From: JADJXV01 sp046328995
GTDB lineage: Bacteria > Bacteroidota > Ignavibacteria > Kapaibacteriales > UBA961
Assembly: GCA_046328995.1 (NCBI GenBank)
Contig: JAXLVN010000002.1
Location: 186,001 to 250,000, forward strand
Direction of reading: 5' to 3'
Length of the DNA: 64,000 nt
The position numbers and the translations under genes are program-made. The notes beneath the pieces were generated by a model. It was not told the DNA's origin, made no database searches, and worked only from the letters and a program-made list of their open reading frames with translations. Position 1 is the stretch's first letter. Every line of letters starts with the position of its first letter. Below are positions 1-8,688 of the stretch, one piece after another.

Positions 1-1186
1 TCACGTCCACGTCGCGCTGCACTTTCCCGACTGCTGCCGCGCTGTAGAAATTCCCGGGATTATACTCAAGCATTCCGCCGTTAATCGTGACATTACTAAA
101 GAGCTGACGTCCGAATTGGGGAGCGACTTTGCCGAACCCGAAGGACGGAAATTTGGCGAGGAGTTCCTGCTCGGAGGTCACGAGGCCGAATTCCTTGAGG
201 GTCTCTAAATTTTCGCTGAGATCGCTGGTGCCGAGTTCGTACAAAGCATTGATTTTATTCTGAAATGCAATCGAGTCCGCGCCGGCGAACTGACGCAGCG
301 AATCGACTTGTGCCGAGTCGCGGGCGCGCTCAAGCTCGGCGATTTCGCTGTTGAGCCGCTGTTGGAAGACAAAGTTGAGTCCGCGTTTGGTGCTTTGCGA
401 ACCAAACGCGCCGCGGCTAATATCTGATTTCCCCACATTTTCCTCGGTTGTGATGAGGAAATTCATCCCCATCGGCACACCGAAGAGCGAGAGGGTGGGG
501 TCAAGCTGCAGGCGGGCATAATTTTTATTGGGATTTTCGGCTAAGTTCCCGGTACGATTGGCATATTCGGACACAAGGCGTGCCTGCCCTTTGAATTGAA
601 ATATGGGCGGCGTGTTGTCACTTGCGGGCTGGTCCGGCGGTGGCGGCACCTGAGCAGCATCGGCCGGTGGCACTGTCGAATCGGCGGTTGACGCCGGTGA
701 TGCAGCAAGATTCTGCGCCGCATCAGGCGCGGGAGCATCCAAGTCTTTCGGACTACTATAGGTGAACGTCCATATTTCACTTTGACTTACGATTTGTTTG
801 TTTTCGGCGCGGAAGTCCGGTCTGCCATTCTTGGCGATATTGGCAATGATCCGCCAGGCATACCGATGACCGTCCTGAAAGCTTCGCACGGCGAAATTTG
901 TCTGCCAGGAAGAGGTCGTCAGATTTTCTTTGAGAATCACCGGCGGATTGAGCCGGAGGGCTTCCTCGGGAGTCTGTCCGGGGAGAATTTCAGCGACGAC
1001 AAGGTCGCATTGTATTTCCTTGTCGCCACTGGCTTTGGACTGCATGAACCATGTCCAGATGACGTTGTTTTCGACCACATCGCCGCCGTCATATGGTCCG
1101 ACGAGGATCGGCGCCAGGGCAGACGGCGTTTGTGCCGAGAGCGTGCCGAAAGCACAAAAGCAGATAAAGAGGAGAAGTCGTTTCAT
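1..1186 (-). CDS. Exported protein of unknown function (3' end beyond window)
   Basis: An open frame of about 395 codons runs from an ATG at 1186 off the left edge with no stop, so the C-terminus is missing. The first residues (MKRLLLFICFCAFGTLSAQ) form a clear Sec signal peptide ending in SAQ. Residues about 25-135 look like a fibronectin III-like beta-sandwich (repeated W, Y and G positions such as YAWRI). A Pro/Ala/Ser/Asp-rich linker follows at about 145-185, then a Gly/aromatic-alternating part that could start an outer-membrane beta-barrel. No catalytic motif is visible. It is the last visible gene of a minus-strand run of exported proteins. An export or outer-membrane role is inferred; function is unknown. 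Confidence 0.8.
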   Translation of the reverse strand, partial: MKRLLLFICFCAFGTLSAQTPSALAPILVGPYDGGDVVENNVIWTWFMQSKASGDKEIQCDLVVAEILPGQTPEEALRLNPPVILKENLTTSSWQTNFAVRSFQDGHRYAWRIIANIAKNGRPDFRAENKQIVSQSEIWTFTYSSPKDLDAPAPDAAQNLAASPASTADSTVPPADAAQVPPPPDQPASDNTPPIFQFKGQARLVSEYANRTGNLAENPNKNYARLQLDPTLSLFGVPMGMNFLITTEENVGKSDISRGAFGSQSTKRGLNFVFQQRLNSEIAELERARDSAQVDSLRQFAGADSIAFQNKINALYELGTSDLSENLETLKEFGLVTSEQELLAKFPSFGFGKVAPQFGRQLFSNVTINGGMLEYNPGNFYSAAAVGKVQRDVDV

Positions 1187-1331
1187 AGAGGATAGAGGGA
1201 AATACACTCAAAATATGCGGCTATGCTAGCTGTAACCGGCATAGCCGCTGAATAAAGTACGGTGCTTGTGTCTATCGATGTGCATTGTCCGATAGCAGGT
1301 CATCGGGGGAGTATGGATGAGAGAATACATA

Positions 1332-3080
1332 CTATTCACTATCATCATTATCCGTTGATTTTTTAAGAGGTTCGATGTCTTTCGGGATCAGTTTCGGCTT
1401 TACCGGCCGTGTTTCTTTTTTGATGGCATCGATCTTGTCTTTTGTTGATTTTGAAAGCACCAGCGGGGTAGCTTTTTGTAGCTTGATGGCTGTTAGTGCA
1501 GCTTGGAACCGTGTGGCAGCTGCTGCTTTAGCGGCTTTGATGGTGGCAAGCTGTGTAGGCGATTGCACAGGAGGAGCAGCACTTAATTCTGCATGATATG
1601 CTTGTATGGAGCGCTCTAATTGATCATTGATAGCATCTTCATAGATTTCCCGGAATCCCGTTGCATTCGGATGCATGGTGCCGCGATGGTCAAATTGGGT
1701 AAATCCCGATTGTCCCAGAGTATTAAAATAGGGCTCATCGCAATTGCACATGCCATGCTTGTTTGCACGCGCTGAGACATCGACCAAGTCCCATTTGTTG
1801 TCGGCTGCGGCCTTCTGAATTGCACCGTTAATTTTGGGGAAGATGTTGTCACGGAGCCACTTCCAGTCGCAGTCGGAGATTTGTTTTTCGAGCGGACCCC
1901 AACAATCGACCGCCTGACCGACGGTATTGGTAATCGCACCGGCAGCATTACCTACTGCCTGTCCGATGCCGTCGATGATGTTTTTGGGCTTGGAATTGTC
2001 GGCTTTGAAGTCTTGCGAGCTTGGCGAACAGAGTTTGCCGTCCTTACCGGTCAGCGGGCTTGGGTAATTGAACCACACGACCCGCCCTACTTTATAGCCA
2101 AAGCGTTCGCTCTCGAGTGCATCATTAATAGCCGTGTACCGCTGTGGTATTCCGGCAATTGCTCCGTCAAGGGTCTGCTGTACATTCCTGTCATCACAGA
2201 TATTTCCAAGAATATCGCTCAATGCTGCCGAACCAATTCCGACGAGTCCGGCATCATTGCCGCCACCATCCGACAGAAAAATATCTACCGTGGTGCGGTT
2301 GCCGATTTTTTGTTTGATTTGCTCAAGTTGCGGCTTGAGCGTGCCATTGGCATCCCGCACGCGGAAGTCGATGAAGTCTTGGAGCAGTGCGCCGGAACAT
2401 GTCACGTTGACGTATTTAATTGCCCATTCGGGATGCTCTCGGCGTAGCTTTTTGATAGCAAGCTCGCCTCCGCTTTTTCCTGATCGGTGACAGTCGCAAT
2501 CGACGCCGTCCTCGTCGTCCCAGCGCTTTGTTTTATCAAGTGCATCGATGGCATTTGGTGCACCTTCACCCGAGGCATAGGAGTCGCCGGAGTAGGAAAT
2601 TATCAGCAGCCGGGGAACTTTAAACCCATCAACAGGGCTTGAGATGAGGAGCGGTTCGCGCGCGCCTGAGATGGCATTTGAGCGAACCCAGCCGCAATAG
2701 ACCTTGTTTGGCGAGCCGATTTGACGCGGGTTCGCATCGTTTTTATTCGGGGTCGGATGCTTTGAGTGAGGCAGGATAATCGAGCAGCGCATTTTCGTAT
2801 TATCGCCGCGTACGGCATCACGTTTTGCCTCGGCGGACGGCTCCCGACCGGTGCGTTTGGTCGGGTCAAGAGCGCGGACTACTTCCATGCTGTCGGTAGA
2901 GTAATAGCAGAATACCGTATACTTGCTTATCTCGAGTCCGCGCAGATCGACATCAATACTCACCGTGCGTTCACCCGGTAAATTAGGAGGATTAAAATTA
3001 GAATAAAACGGACCAAATTGTGCGCTTGAGATGCTGCTGAGAGCCATCAAGGTTATAAAAAATACAAGAAGTTTGTTCAT
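1332..3080 (-). CDS. Secreted SGNH/GDSL-family esterase
   Basis: 582 residues with an N-terminal signal peptide (MNKLLVFFITLMALSSISSAQ). SGNH blocks are in order: GDSYASGEG at 165-173 with Ser167 as probable nucleophile, CSGA at 228-231, GGGND at 272-276, and DHRGTMHPN at 464-472 giving a candidate Asp-x-x-His pair with His470. GDSYASGEG and CSGA resemble the secreted SEST-like branch, which hydrolyses esters or lipids. Residues 1-155 precede the hydrolase and may be a beta-sandwich. Several Cys residues suggest disulfides. After about residue 500 comes a low-complexity Ala/Lys-rich tail. It lies 101 bases downstream of a lipase gene on the same strand, suggesting a secreted lipid- or ester-degrading set. 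Family assignment is firm; substrate unknown. Confidence 0.85.
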   Translation of the reverse strand: MNKLLVFFITLMALSSISSAQFGPFYSNFNPPNLPGERTVSIDVDLRGLEISKYTVFCYYSTDSMEVVRALDPTKRTGREPSAEAKRDAVRGDNTKMRCSIILPHSKHPTPNKNDANPRQIGSPNKVYCGWVRSNAISGAREPLLISSPVDGFKVPRLLIISYSGDSYASGEGAPNAIDALDKTKRWDDEDGVDCDCHRSGKSGGELAIKKLRREHPEWAIKYVNVTCSGALLQDFIDFRVRDANGTLKPQLEQIKQKIGNRTTVDIFLSDGGGNDAGLVGIGSAALSDILGNICDDRNVQQTLDGAIAGIPQRYTAINDALESERFGYKVGRVVWFNYPSPLTGKDGKLCSPSSQDFKADNSKPKNIIDGIGQAVGNAAGAITNTVGQAVDCWGPLEKQISDCDWKWLRDNIFPKINGAIQKAAADNKWDLVDVSARANKHGMCNCDEPYFNTLGQSGFTQFDHRGTMHPNATGFREIYEDAINDQLERSIQAYHAELSAAPPVQSPTQLATIKAAKAAAATRFQAALTAIKLQKATPLVLSKSTKDKIDAIKKETRPVKPKLIPKDIEPLKKSTDNDDSE

Positions 3081-3181
3081 AAGAAGTACTCAAAATGGAA
3101 TGATATAAAAGGGGAATACATTCCCCAGAAGAGAAAAATACTTCGTGGCTGCCGATCGAATGCCGTGTGCAGCTTGTTCTG

Positions 3182-4954
3182 TTAATTCACCCGCTGAATG
3201 ACCCATACTTGTGTTTCGTCGTTGTCATTGAGTTTGCCGGTTTTTACATCACATCCATCGTTATTGGCGCAGGAATTTTTCGCGTCGAGTGCCAGTAAGT
3301 TGTTCATAGCACTTACGTTCCAATTGAGAATAATATATTTATTCCCCGTAATTTTCCAGACCAGCCAGCGTTGATTATCATGGTCAATCGGCACGGGATT
3401 GTCTGTTTTGGTTGTCTGCACCTGCGCGCCTGTTTTTTGATAATCCGCTTTTTTCACTTCGAGCACTTTGCCTTTGAATTTGATTTTGTAGAGTGGGAGT
3501 GCGCCGTCACGTTCGAGGACAAATCCATCGGCATTTGAGCGATGAGCGCCCCAGAGCTGGATCGGGCATTTATCGCCTTCGGCGGTGCCGTCGCAGCTGC
3601 CGGGTACATCGAGGAAGCGTCCGCCTTTGAGAGATTTGATGGTGTATTTCCCGTCTTCAAGACTTGCGCCGGGCAGCACATTGTCGGCTACATTCCGGAG
3701 AATTTTTGCTGCATTGAAGATAATTTCCTGTGCTGCATCGATGACCTGATTCTCGACGGTAATACCGGTGCGACCGGTCTCAAAAGCGAAGGGACCGCAG
3801 CCCTGACAATCATCGAGATCGGGTGGCATAGGCAGACCTTTGCGGGTATCTTCCGGGAGCTCGTAGTAGGATGCATTGCAGATCCAGTGAGGATTGTGGT
3901 AGCATATCGCCAGCGGACTAAACACACCGGAGAGTCCGAGATTCTGCCGGTTCAGAGTGCCTTCGGCACGCTCTGATTGATTTTGAAAGAAATTCGCCCC
4001 ATCGAGCTTGGAGTAAAAATTCCGCACACCTGCGCGGCCGAAGCCGCCGAGCGGGGAACGTTGTATGCCCGTCAGTCCCGTGATTAGTTGGGTAACCGTC
4101 GTCTGTGGCGGCAGCATGGCAATTGGATCGTCGAGGTATTCGAACCGCTGGATGTTGGATTTGCCAAGGAGTGTATTGAGCGCGGCAGCAAACTCCGGAT
4201 TGCCCGGATGGCAGCTGTTGTAGAGATACATTCCTTTGACATTTGCGCCGCGTTTTTTCAGATAAGCGCCCATAATCTGCGCCATTCCGCCGCCGAGGGA
4301 ATGGCCGGTGAGCCATACCGGCTTGGTGGCACCGCCATTATCCATCACGAATTTCGCGATATCGGCATCGACGGCATCGAGACTTTTTTTCATTCCCTTA
4401 TGGAGGAGTCCGCTGATACCGTCTTTGGGGCGTTCGAGCGGCAGAACATTTCCGTCGGTAATGATCCATTCGCCCAATTCTCCGACGATAGCGCCGAGCG
4501 GACCATTATCATTGATGACTAATTTATCCGTGCCGCGGAATACCACGATGATTTCTTTGCCGGATACGATACACATCGCCTCGGGATTGAATCCGTCGGG
4601 AGTGGTTTTGGAAAAGAATTTCATCGTCGCTCCCCCTGCAAAGAGATGCTGCGACTCGGCCTTGAAGGTTTGTTCGAATTTCGGCACATTCCCCTGCAGC
4701 ACCGACTCGCTCACGCCGCTCATCGGGCCGAGGTTCTGCGGATAGACGAGAAACGACAGATAGCTGAGCAGATAGGCATTGGTTTTATTGAGGCCGGAAG
4801 CATTCTCGCTGAATTTACTAAAGGCATTGGTTTCGGCTGCTTTGCGGGCTGCTTTCAGGGCTGCTTTTGCTTTCAGGGCACTTGCTTTGTCGGCAGATGC
4901 GGGTGTACTGAGAATGCAGACTGCGAGGGCAAGGATTGAGAGTAGTTTTATCAT
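3182..4954 (-). CDS. Secreted class 3 lipase with C-terminal ricin-type beta-trefoil
   Basis: 590 residues with a signal peptide (cleavage near ASA, residue 21). The alpha/beta-hydrolase domain has VVFRGT at about 137-142 and the nucleophile elbow GHSLGGG at 217-223 (Ser219). Candidate acid and base are Asp275/276 and His353 or His356. These are the features of fungal-lipase-like class 3 lipases, which cleave acylglycerol esters. A beta-trefoil of the ricin B/CBM13 type covers about 433-590 (LWGAHRSN, QRWLVW, QVWVI motifs) and probably binds carbohydrate, targeting the enzyme to a cell surface or polysaccharide. A Lys/Ala-rich helix (22-45) follows the signal peptide. It sits 31 bases downstream of the helical protein gene and is probably co-transcribed with it. 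Confidence 0.9.
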   Translation of the reverse strand: MIKLLSILALAVCILSTPASADKASALKAKAALKAARKAAETNAFSKFSENASGLNKTNAYLLSYLSFLVYPQNLGPMSGVSESVLQGNVPKFEQTFKAESQHLFAGGATMKFFSKTTPDGFNPEAMCIVSGKEIIVVFRGTDKLVINDNGPLGAIVGELGEWIITDGNVLPLERPKDGISGLLHKGMKKSLDAVDADIAKFVMDNGGATKPVWLTGHSLGGGMAQIMGAYLKKRGANVKGMYLYNSCHPGNPEFAAALNTLLGKSNIQRFEYLDDPIAMLPPQTTVTQLITGLTGIQRSPLGGFGRAGVRNFYSKLDGANFFQNQSERAEGTLNRQNLGLSGVFSPLAICYHNPHWICNASYYELPEDTRKGLPMPPDLDDCQGCGPFAFETGRTGITVENQVIDAAQEIIFNAAKILRNVADNVLPGASLEDGKYTIKSLKGGRFLDVPGSCDGTAEGDKCPIQLWGAHRSNADGFVLERDGALPLYKIKFKGKVLEVKKADYQKTGAQVQTTKTDNPVPIDHDNQRWLVWKITGNKYIILNWNVSAMNNLLALDAKNSCANNDGCDVKTGKLNDNDETQVWVIQRVN

Positions 4955-4985
4955 AATTAATTGATAGAATTGAGGTTGCGATGAA

Positions 4986-6911
4986 TTATTTTGTTTTAAA
5001 TTTTACAAATGGCTTGCTGTTGACTACTGCCGGGAGTGCGACGACATTGACTTCCCGGAGCTGCTGAAGCTGATTCTCGCGAGCTTTGCGTTCCATTTCG
5101 AGCTTCGCTTTGCGTTTTGCTTTTTCAATTGCTGCCTGTTTGGCGGCGTCTTTCGGGTCGGGAGCCGTCTCGCTCGCCATTTGTACTTTTGCGGGAGCTA
5201 TGGAGGTAAAGACGGTAAGTGCTTGTTCGGAGGAGCGTTGCACCGTGGCTAGATTTTGCTTCACCGAGTTTTTCTTGTCTGCCCGGTCACGTCCGAGGAA
5301 GGCATTTTCGCCGGCGGTGGCAGCACTTGTCACGAGTTTTCCGATTTCGTCCACGAGATCACCGGCATCATCGATCGCTTTGTCACGTTTTTTGCCATCC
5401 ACGAGTTTGGCGACTGCTCCTGCTGCCTTACCCACATCAATTTTCGTGAAATCTTTGACCGGCGCCTGACCAAAAAGTGTGATGTGGAGTGTGCGGAATT
5501 TATCATTCACATTATCGAAGCGGTCTTTGGCTGCTTTGGAGGCTGCCTCGACGGCTTTTTGTGATTGGTCGGCCATATTGTCGAGTACTTTGTTGGTATT
5601 GATAAGAGTGGTCGATGCCGCGATAAGATTTTTGGCGGCGTCAATTGCCTGTGGAGTGACTTGCTTGGCAACGGCGACATACATGCCGTAGCAGGTGCGG
5701 ACATGGTCGATATTTGTCGCAAGATCGCGTACAAATGTCTTGGAAATATCTTTTACTCTTGGCTTGATTTTGTCATTGGCTACCTTTTGCGTGGCTTCGA
5801 AGGCATCGGTAATTTTGTCCATACTTTGCTGGATATTCTTCATCGACGTCTGCGCATCGGTGCCAAATTCCTTGGCTAATACCTGCAAAGCGGCACTTGC
5901 ATCGGCTACCTCATCGACATTATTGATAATACTCTTCGAGAGGGAAAATGCGGAGTTCACAAAATTGTCGATTTCAGTATAGTATGACTGGTACTTCGCT
6001 ACGCTGCCCACGACATTTTTACAGGCAGCATCGCTGACCAAGGGGCCGAGCGTGACCGACAGTGCGGCAGTTGGAACGCCGGCAACGGTCGCCCAGCATG
6101 CGCCGCCAAAGGCGACGGCGGATTCCGGACAGCCGGCAGTGCCGCCCGCTGTGGCACCTGCACCGGCAGCGAGGGATGATACCGAGCCGGCGAGGGCGGC
6201 AGCGCACGAACCGCAATCGAGGAGGAAGGGGCCGACGGTCGTTGCTAGGTCCGTACCGTCAGCGATGACTTTCGCGCCGTCGAGCTTGGCGATACCCTCA
6301 AGGTCTTTAACAATGGCATTCGTCGCTTTTTGAAGTATGTCGAATTGCTTTTTCGCCTCGGGCGATTTGCGCCCGGCTTCGGCGGCGATGGTGTTGAGTT
6401 CCTGAACAATCTTGGCAAGTTCGGCAGCGACGGGCTGCAGCTGCTTAACCGCATTGCCCGTTTCCTGGGCAATTTCACCAAGCGATCGTATGGTCTTGAC
6501 TTGGTTGGCAAAGAAGGTATTCAACGTTCTGAACTGTGCCTCGACACCGCATTCTTCATCTTCGGCGAGGTCTTTGACATCGTCCATGATACTATTCCAG
6601 GTGTCGGCTGCTTTGTTGAATTTCCGGATAGCATCTTTATTTATCGCATCTTCAAACATCACCTTATTCAGGTCGCGGATTTTGCCCTCGGCTTCATTTT
6701 GAAAATGCTTGACCCCTTTATTGAGCGCATCGGCTAATTTATCGGCATCTTTGAGTGCATTGCAGGCACCTTCACCGACGAAGGGAGTCTTGCTGTCGAG
6801 GATGGTCGTATTACCTACTTTTACCGGACACCGCGGCACGTCAATCTGTGCCGTCATTGTCGCATATCCTGCGACGAGTGCAGTCAATACTGCGCATAGT
6901 ACATACTTCAT
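4986..6911 (-). CDS. Long helical exported protein with central hydrophobic segment
   Basis: The start is set at the ATG at 6911, because AGGAG lies just upstream and a signal peptide (MKYVLCAVLTALVAGYATMTAQ) follows; the frame stays open to 7067 but that extension looks untranslated. The 641-residue product is almost all predicted helix (Lys/Glu/Ala/Asp-rich, coiled-coil-like at 50-215 and 300-560). It is interrupted at 224-298 by a Gly/Ala-rich hydrophobic stretch with five Cys. Two long helical arms around a hydrophobic hairpin are also the layout of ClyA/Hbl-type alpha-pore-forming proteins, but I see no family signature, so this is only a hypothesis. The C-terminus is a Lys/Arg/Glu-rich helix. 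It heads a likely operon with the lipase and esterase. Confidence 0.75.
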   Translation of the reverse strand: MKYVLCAVLTALVAGYATMTAQIDVPRCPVKVGNTTILDSKTPFVGEGACNALKDADKLADALNKGVKHFQNEAEGKIRDLNKVMFEDAINKDAIRKFNKAADTWNSIMDDVKDLAEDEECGVEAQFRTLNTFFANQVKTIRSLGEIAQETGNAVKQLQPVAAELAKIVQELNTIAAEAGRKSPEAKKQFDILQKATNAIVKDLEGIAKLDGAKVIADGTDLATTVGPFLLDCGSCAAALAGSVSSLAAGAGATAGGTAGCPESAVAFGGACWATVAGVPTAALSVTLGPLVSDAACKNVVGSVAKYQSYYTEIDNFVNSAFSLSKSIINNVDEVADASAALQVLAKEFGTDAQTSMKNIQQSMDKITDAFEATQKVANDKIKPRVKDISKTFVRDLATNIDHVRTCYGMYVAVAKQVTPQAIDAAKNLIAASTTLINTNKVLDNMADQSQKAVEAASKAAKDRFDNVNDKFRTLHITLFGQAPVKDFTKIDVGKAAGAVAKLVDGKKRDKAIDDAGDLVDEIGKLVTSAATAGENAFLGRDRADKKNSVKQNLATVQRSSEQALTVFTSIAPAKVQMASETAPDPKDAAKQAAIEKAKRKAKLEMERKARENQLQQLREVNVVALPAVVNSKPFVKFKTK

Positions 6912-7009
6912 GTGTGTTCTCCTGAAGGAATTGTGTAACTGATTATCAATACTACATGTGGTTCTACACCTGACTTCCACCGCAACAAGCGAGAGGAATG
7001 AATGGATTC

Positions 7010-7112
7010 TATGTTTTTCAGAACTTCGCCTGTCGATAGGCGAACGGCCCCCTGCGTACGCTGTCACCGGCTCCGTGCCCCGGGTAGCTACAGACCGATA
7101 TCCGTCATAAGC
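7010..7112 (-). promoter_or_regulatory. Possible structured 5' leader of the helical-protein gene
   Basis: Read on the minus strand, this G/C-rich block lies about 100-200 bases before the start at 6911. It contains a perfect 7-bp stem with a 6-base loop (TTCGCCT/AGGCGAA, at 7023-7042), the palindrome GCGTACGC and several GGCC/GGGGC stretches able to pair. It stands out from the AT-rich surroundings. I do not recognise a known riboswitch class. The rest of 6912-7357 holds only short direct repeats (GGTATCACTTC twice near 7275-7300). Confidence 0.3.
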
Positions 7113-7357
7113 ACTCCCTGAAATGTTGATAAAACCACTATAGAATGATGAGAATAAATGAGTTCCGATTATCTACACTGCAAATATAGAAGCATGGTGC
7201 CGCGTAAAAACTACGCGAAAACTACTTGGTTTTTTGAGGGAGGTACGTAGTGGGGGAGGTAATTTTTCTGAAGGTATCACTTCTGAGGGTATCACTTCCG
7301 AGTGATGCTCTCAGTGGTCTTTCAAGTGGTAGCAACTCATTAATCTACAAAACGAAA

Positions 7358-7397
7358 AGACCTGACCGGTTCAAGAAAACCAGTCAGGTCTATTTTT
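7358..7397. terminator. Bidirectional intrinsic terminator
   Basis: Stem AGACCTGAC (7358-7366) pairs with GTCAGGTCT (7383-7391), followed by ATTTTTTAA on the plus strand and preceded by an A-rich stretch that reads TTTTCGTTTT on the minus strand. It would end transcripts of the lipoprotein gene that stops at 7567. Confidence 0.75.
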
Positions 7398-7412
7398 TAA
7401 TGAAGAGTTATT

Positions 7413-7562
7413 GAAAGGACAAAAAGGACAAAAAGGACAATATGAACCCCAAAAGGCAATATCAGCTAAAAAACTTTCAGCTTACGACTTAAAAACTTAT
7501 AGACTTACAGACTTACAGACTTACGACTAAAAAACTTACAGACTTCCCGACTTACGACTAAA
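7413..7562. repeat. Short tandem repeats (AAAGGACAA and GACTTACA/GACTTACGACTA)
   Basis: Three copies of an AAAAGGACA-like unit lie near 7413-7440, and a run of degenerate CTTACAGA/CTTACGACTA units lies at about 7485-7562, just after the stop of the lipoprotein gene. This is noncoding low-complexity sequence with no further signal seen. Confidence 0.6.
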
Positions 7563-7566
7563 AACC

Positions 7567-8322
7567 TCACGAATTCGGCGGAAATATTCCCAGCGTAAGC
7601 GTCTTACCGTTTTTCGTCTGCACTATCACTCCCACAAGACCAAATTTGTGATTAGTCACATAGGTAATCTTGTCGATGAATGGATCGTCCTGGGTTTGCT
7701 CGACTTTGATTACTTTTATCATCCAGAACCCCATATAATAATCATCGGTTGTTGATTTGTAGGTGACGGTGCGCGTGACTTTTATCCCGTCGGTATTCGT
7801 AAATTCATATTTATCACCGACACTAGCAGAATATTTCACAATCGTAAACGGATTCGAGAAATTCCCGCCGCCGCTCATATATTCCTGAATTCCCTCGGAC
7901 GTGACCTTCATTTTGAGGTCAAATTCCAGGTGCATCTTTTGTTTGTTGCTTGTGTCGATGGTAGCCCCAAACATCTTGACATACTTGTCAAGCAGTGCAA
8001 CGCGCAGCGCATGAGGCAACGCTTTGGTGCCCATCATCGAATCAATTGCCGCCGTGAATACTGAGTCAAATCCGGCTTTGACATGAATCGTAACATTGCC
8101 ATTTTCACTCTTGGTGGTGATCGCTGTGTCTTTCAAATGATCGAACGCAGGTACCCACGTATCCGTCGATAAACTGGATGCAAAAACGCCCCCCACTTTC
8201 GTCAGGTCGAGATTGGTATCACCACCGATTTCATTCGGTCCGAGAGGAGTCGTCTCACAGGCAAAAAATACCACCATTCCACTCACAAAAAGAGTGGTCA
8301 GAATGCTTCGTAATGCTCTCAT
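7567..8322 (-). CDS. Predicted lipoprotein of unknown function
   Basis: The start is taken as the ATG at 8322, preceded by GGGGG; an in-frame TTG at 8334 is less likely. The 251-residue product has a short positively charged N-terminus, a hydrophobic stretch and a lipobox (VVFFAC, Cys near residue 22), so it should be lipid-anchored. The mature part is rich in Thr, Asp and Lys with alternating beta-like segments (KVTRTVTYKS, KITYVTNHKFG) and has no motif I recognise. It is monocistronic, with a terminator at 7358-7397. The upstream region carries a perfect palindrome (8394-8417) that could bind a Crp/Fnr-type regulator. Confidence 0.75.
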   Translation of the reverse strand: MRALRSILTTLFVSGMVVFFACETTPLGPNEIGGDTNLDLTKVGGVFASSLSTDTWVPAFDHLKDTAITTKSENGNVTIHVKAGFDSVFTAAIDSMMGTKALPHALRVALLDKYVKMFGATIDTSNKQKMHLEFDLKMKVTSEGIQEYMSGGGNFSNPFTIVKYSASVGDKYEFTNTDGIKVTRTVTYKSTTDDYYMGFWMIKVIKVEQTQDDPFIDKITYVTNHKFGLVGVIVQTKNGKTLTLGIFPPNS

Positions 8323-8393
8323 CACAGCCCCCAAAATTGTACAACAAGTTGTGCTTTTTACAGCGGGAACAACTTATCAAAAAAGAATCGTAA

Positions 8394-8417
8394 ATACTAT
8401 GATTTTTATCATAGTAT
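8394..8417. promoter_or_regulatory. Perfect 10-bp-arm palindrome, Crp/Fnr-like
   Basis: ATACTATGAT and ATCATAGTAT are perfect inverted arms around TTTT. The core TATGAT-N4-ATCATA has the same spacing as the TATGAC-N4-GTCATA site at 34449-34464. It lies between divergent genes starting at 8322 (minus) and 8689 (plus). On the minus strand a weak TAAGTTG box (8370-8376) lies at nearly the distance seen for the other sites. The rest of 8323-8688 shows no other clear feature. Confidence 0.5.
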
Positions 8418-8688
8418 GGAAATAAGTACGCTGTCGTTTATACCCAATAATTACACCGAATACCAGCCCCGCGCTTCTTTTCACGTGTAAGAGTGAAATC
8501 CCCTGACAGCAAATAAAGTTACAGATTAACTATATATTTTTTTTACCTGTAACCGAATGAAAATCACCGTCTTGTTGGCGGCAAATAATCCGACAAGATC
8601 GGACTGCAAAACGAGAGCGCCGCCTGATCACCGGCACTGTCAATTTTGAAGTAAAAAACCATTTTTTTTGATATTACATTCGCTTATT

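Noticed and set aside
782..1195. Plus-strand open frame of 137 codons
   Set aside because: It lies opposite the partial exported-protein gene (1-1186, minus), which has a signal peptide and continuous domain-like sequence; the plus frame shows no recognisable protein pattern.
6912..7067. In-frame N-terminal extension of the helical exported protein
   Set aside because: The ATG at 6911 has AGGAG before it and a clean signal peptide after it; the extension would bury that signal and runs through structured leader sequence.
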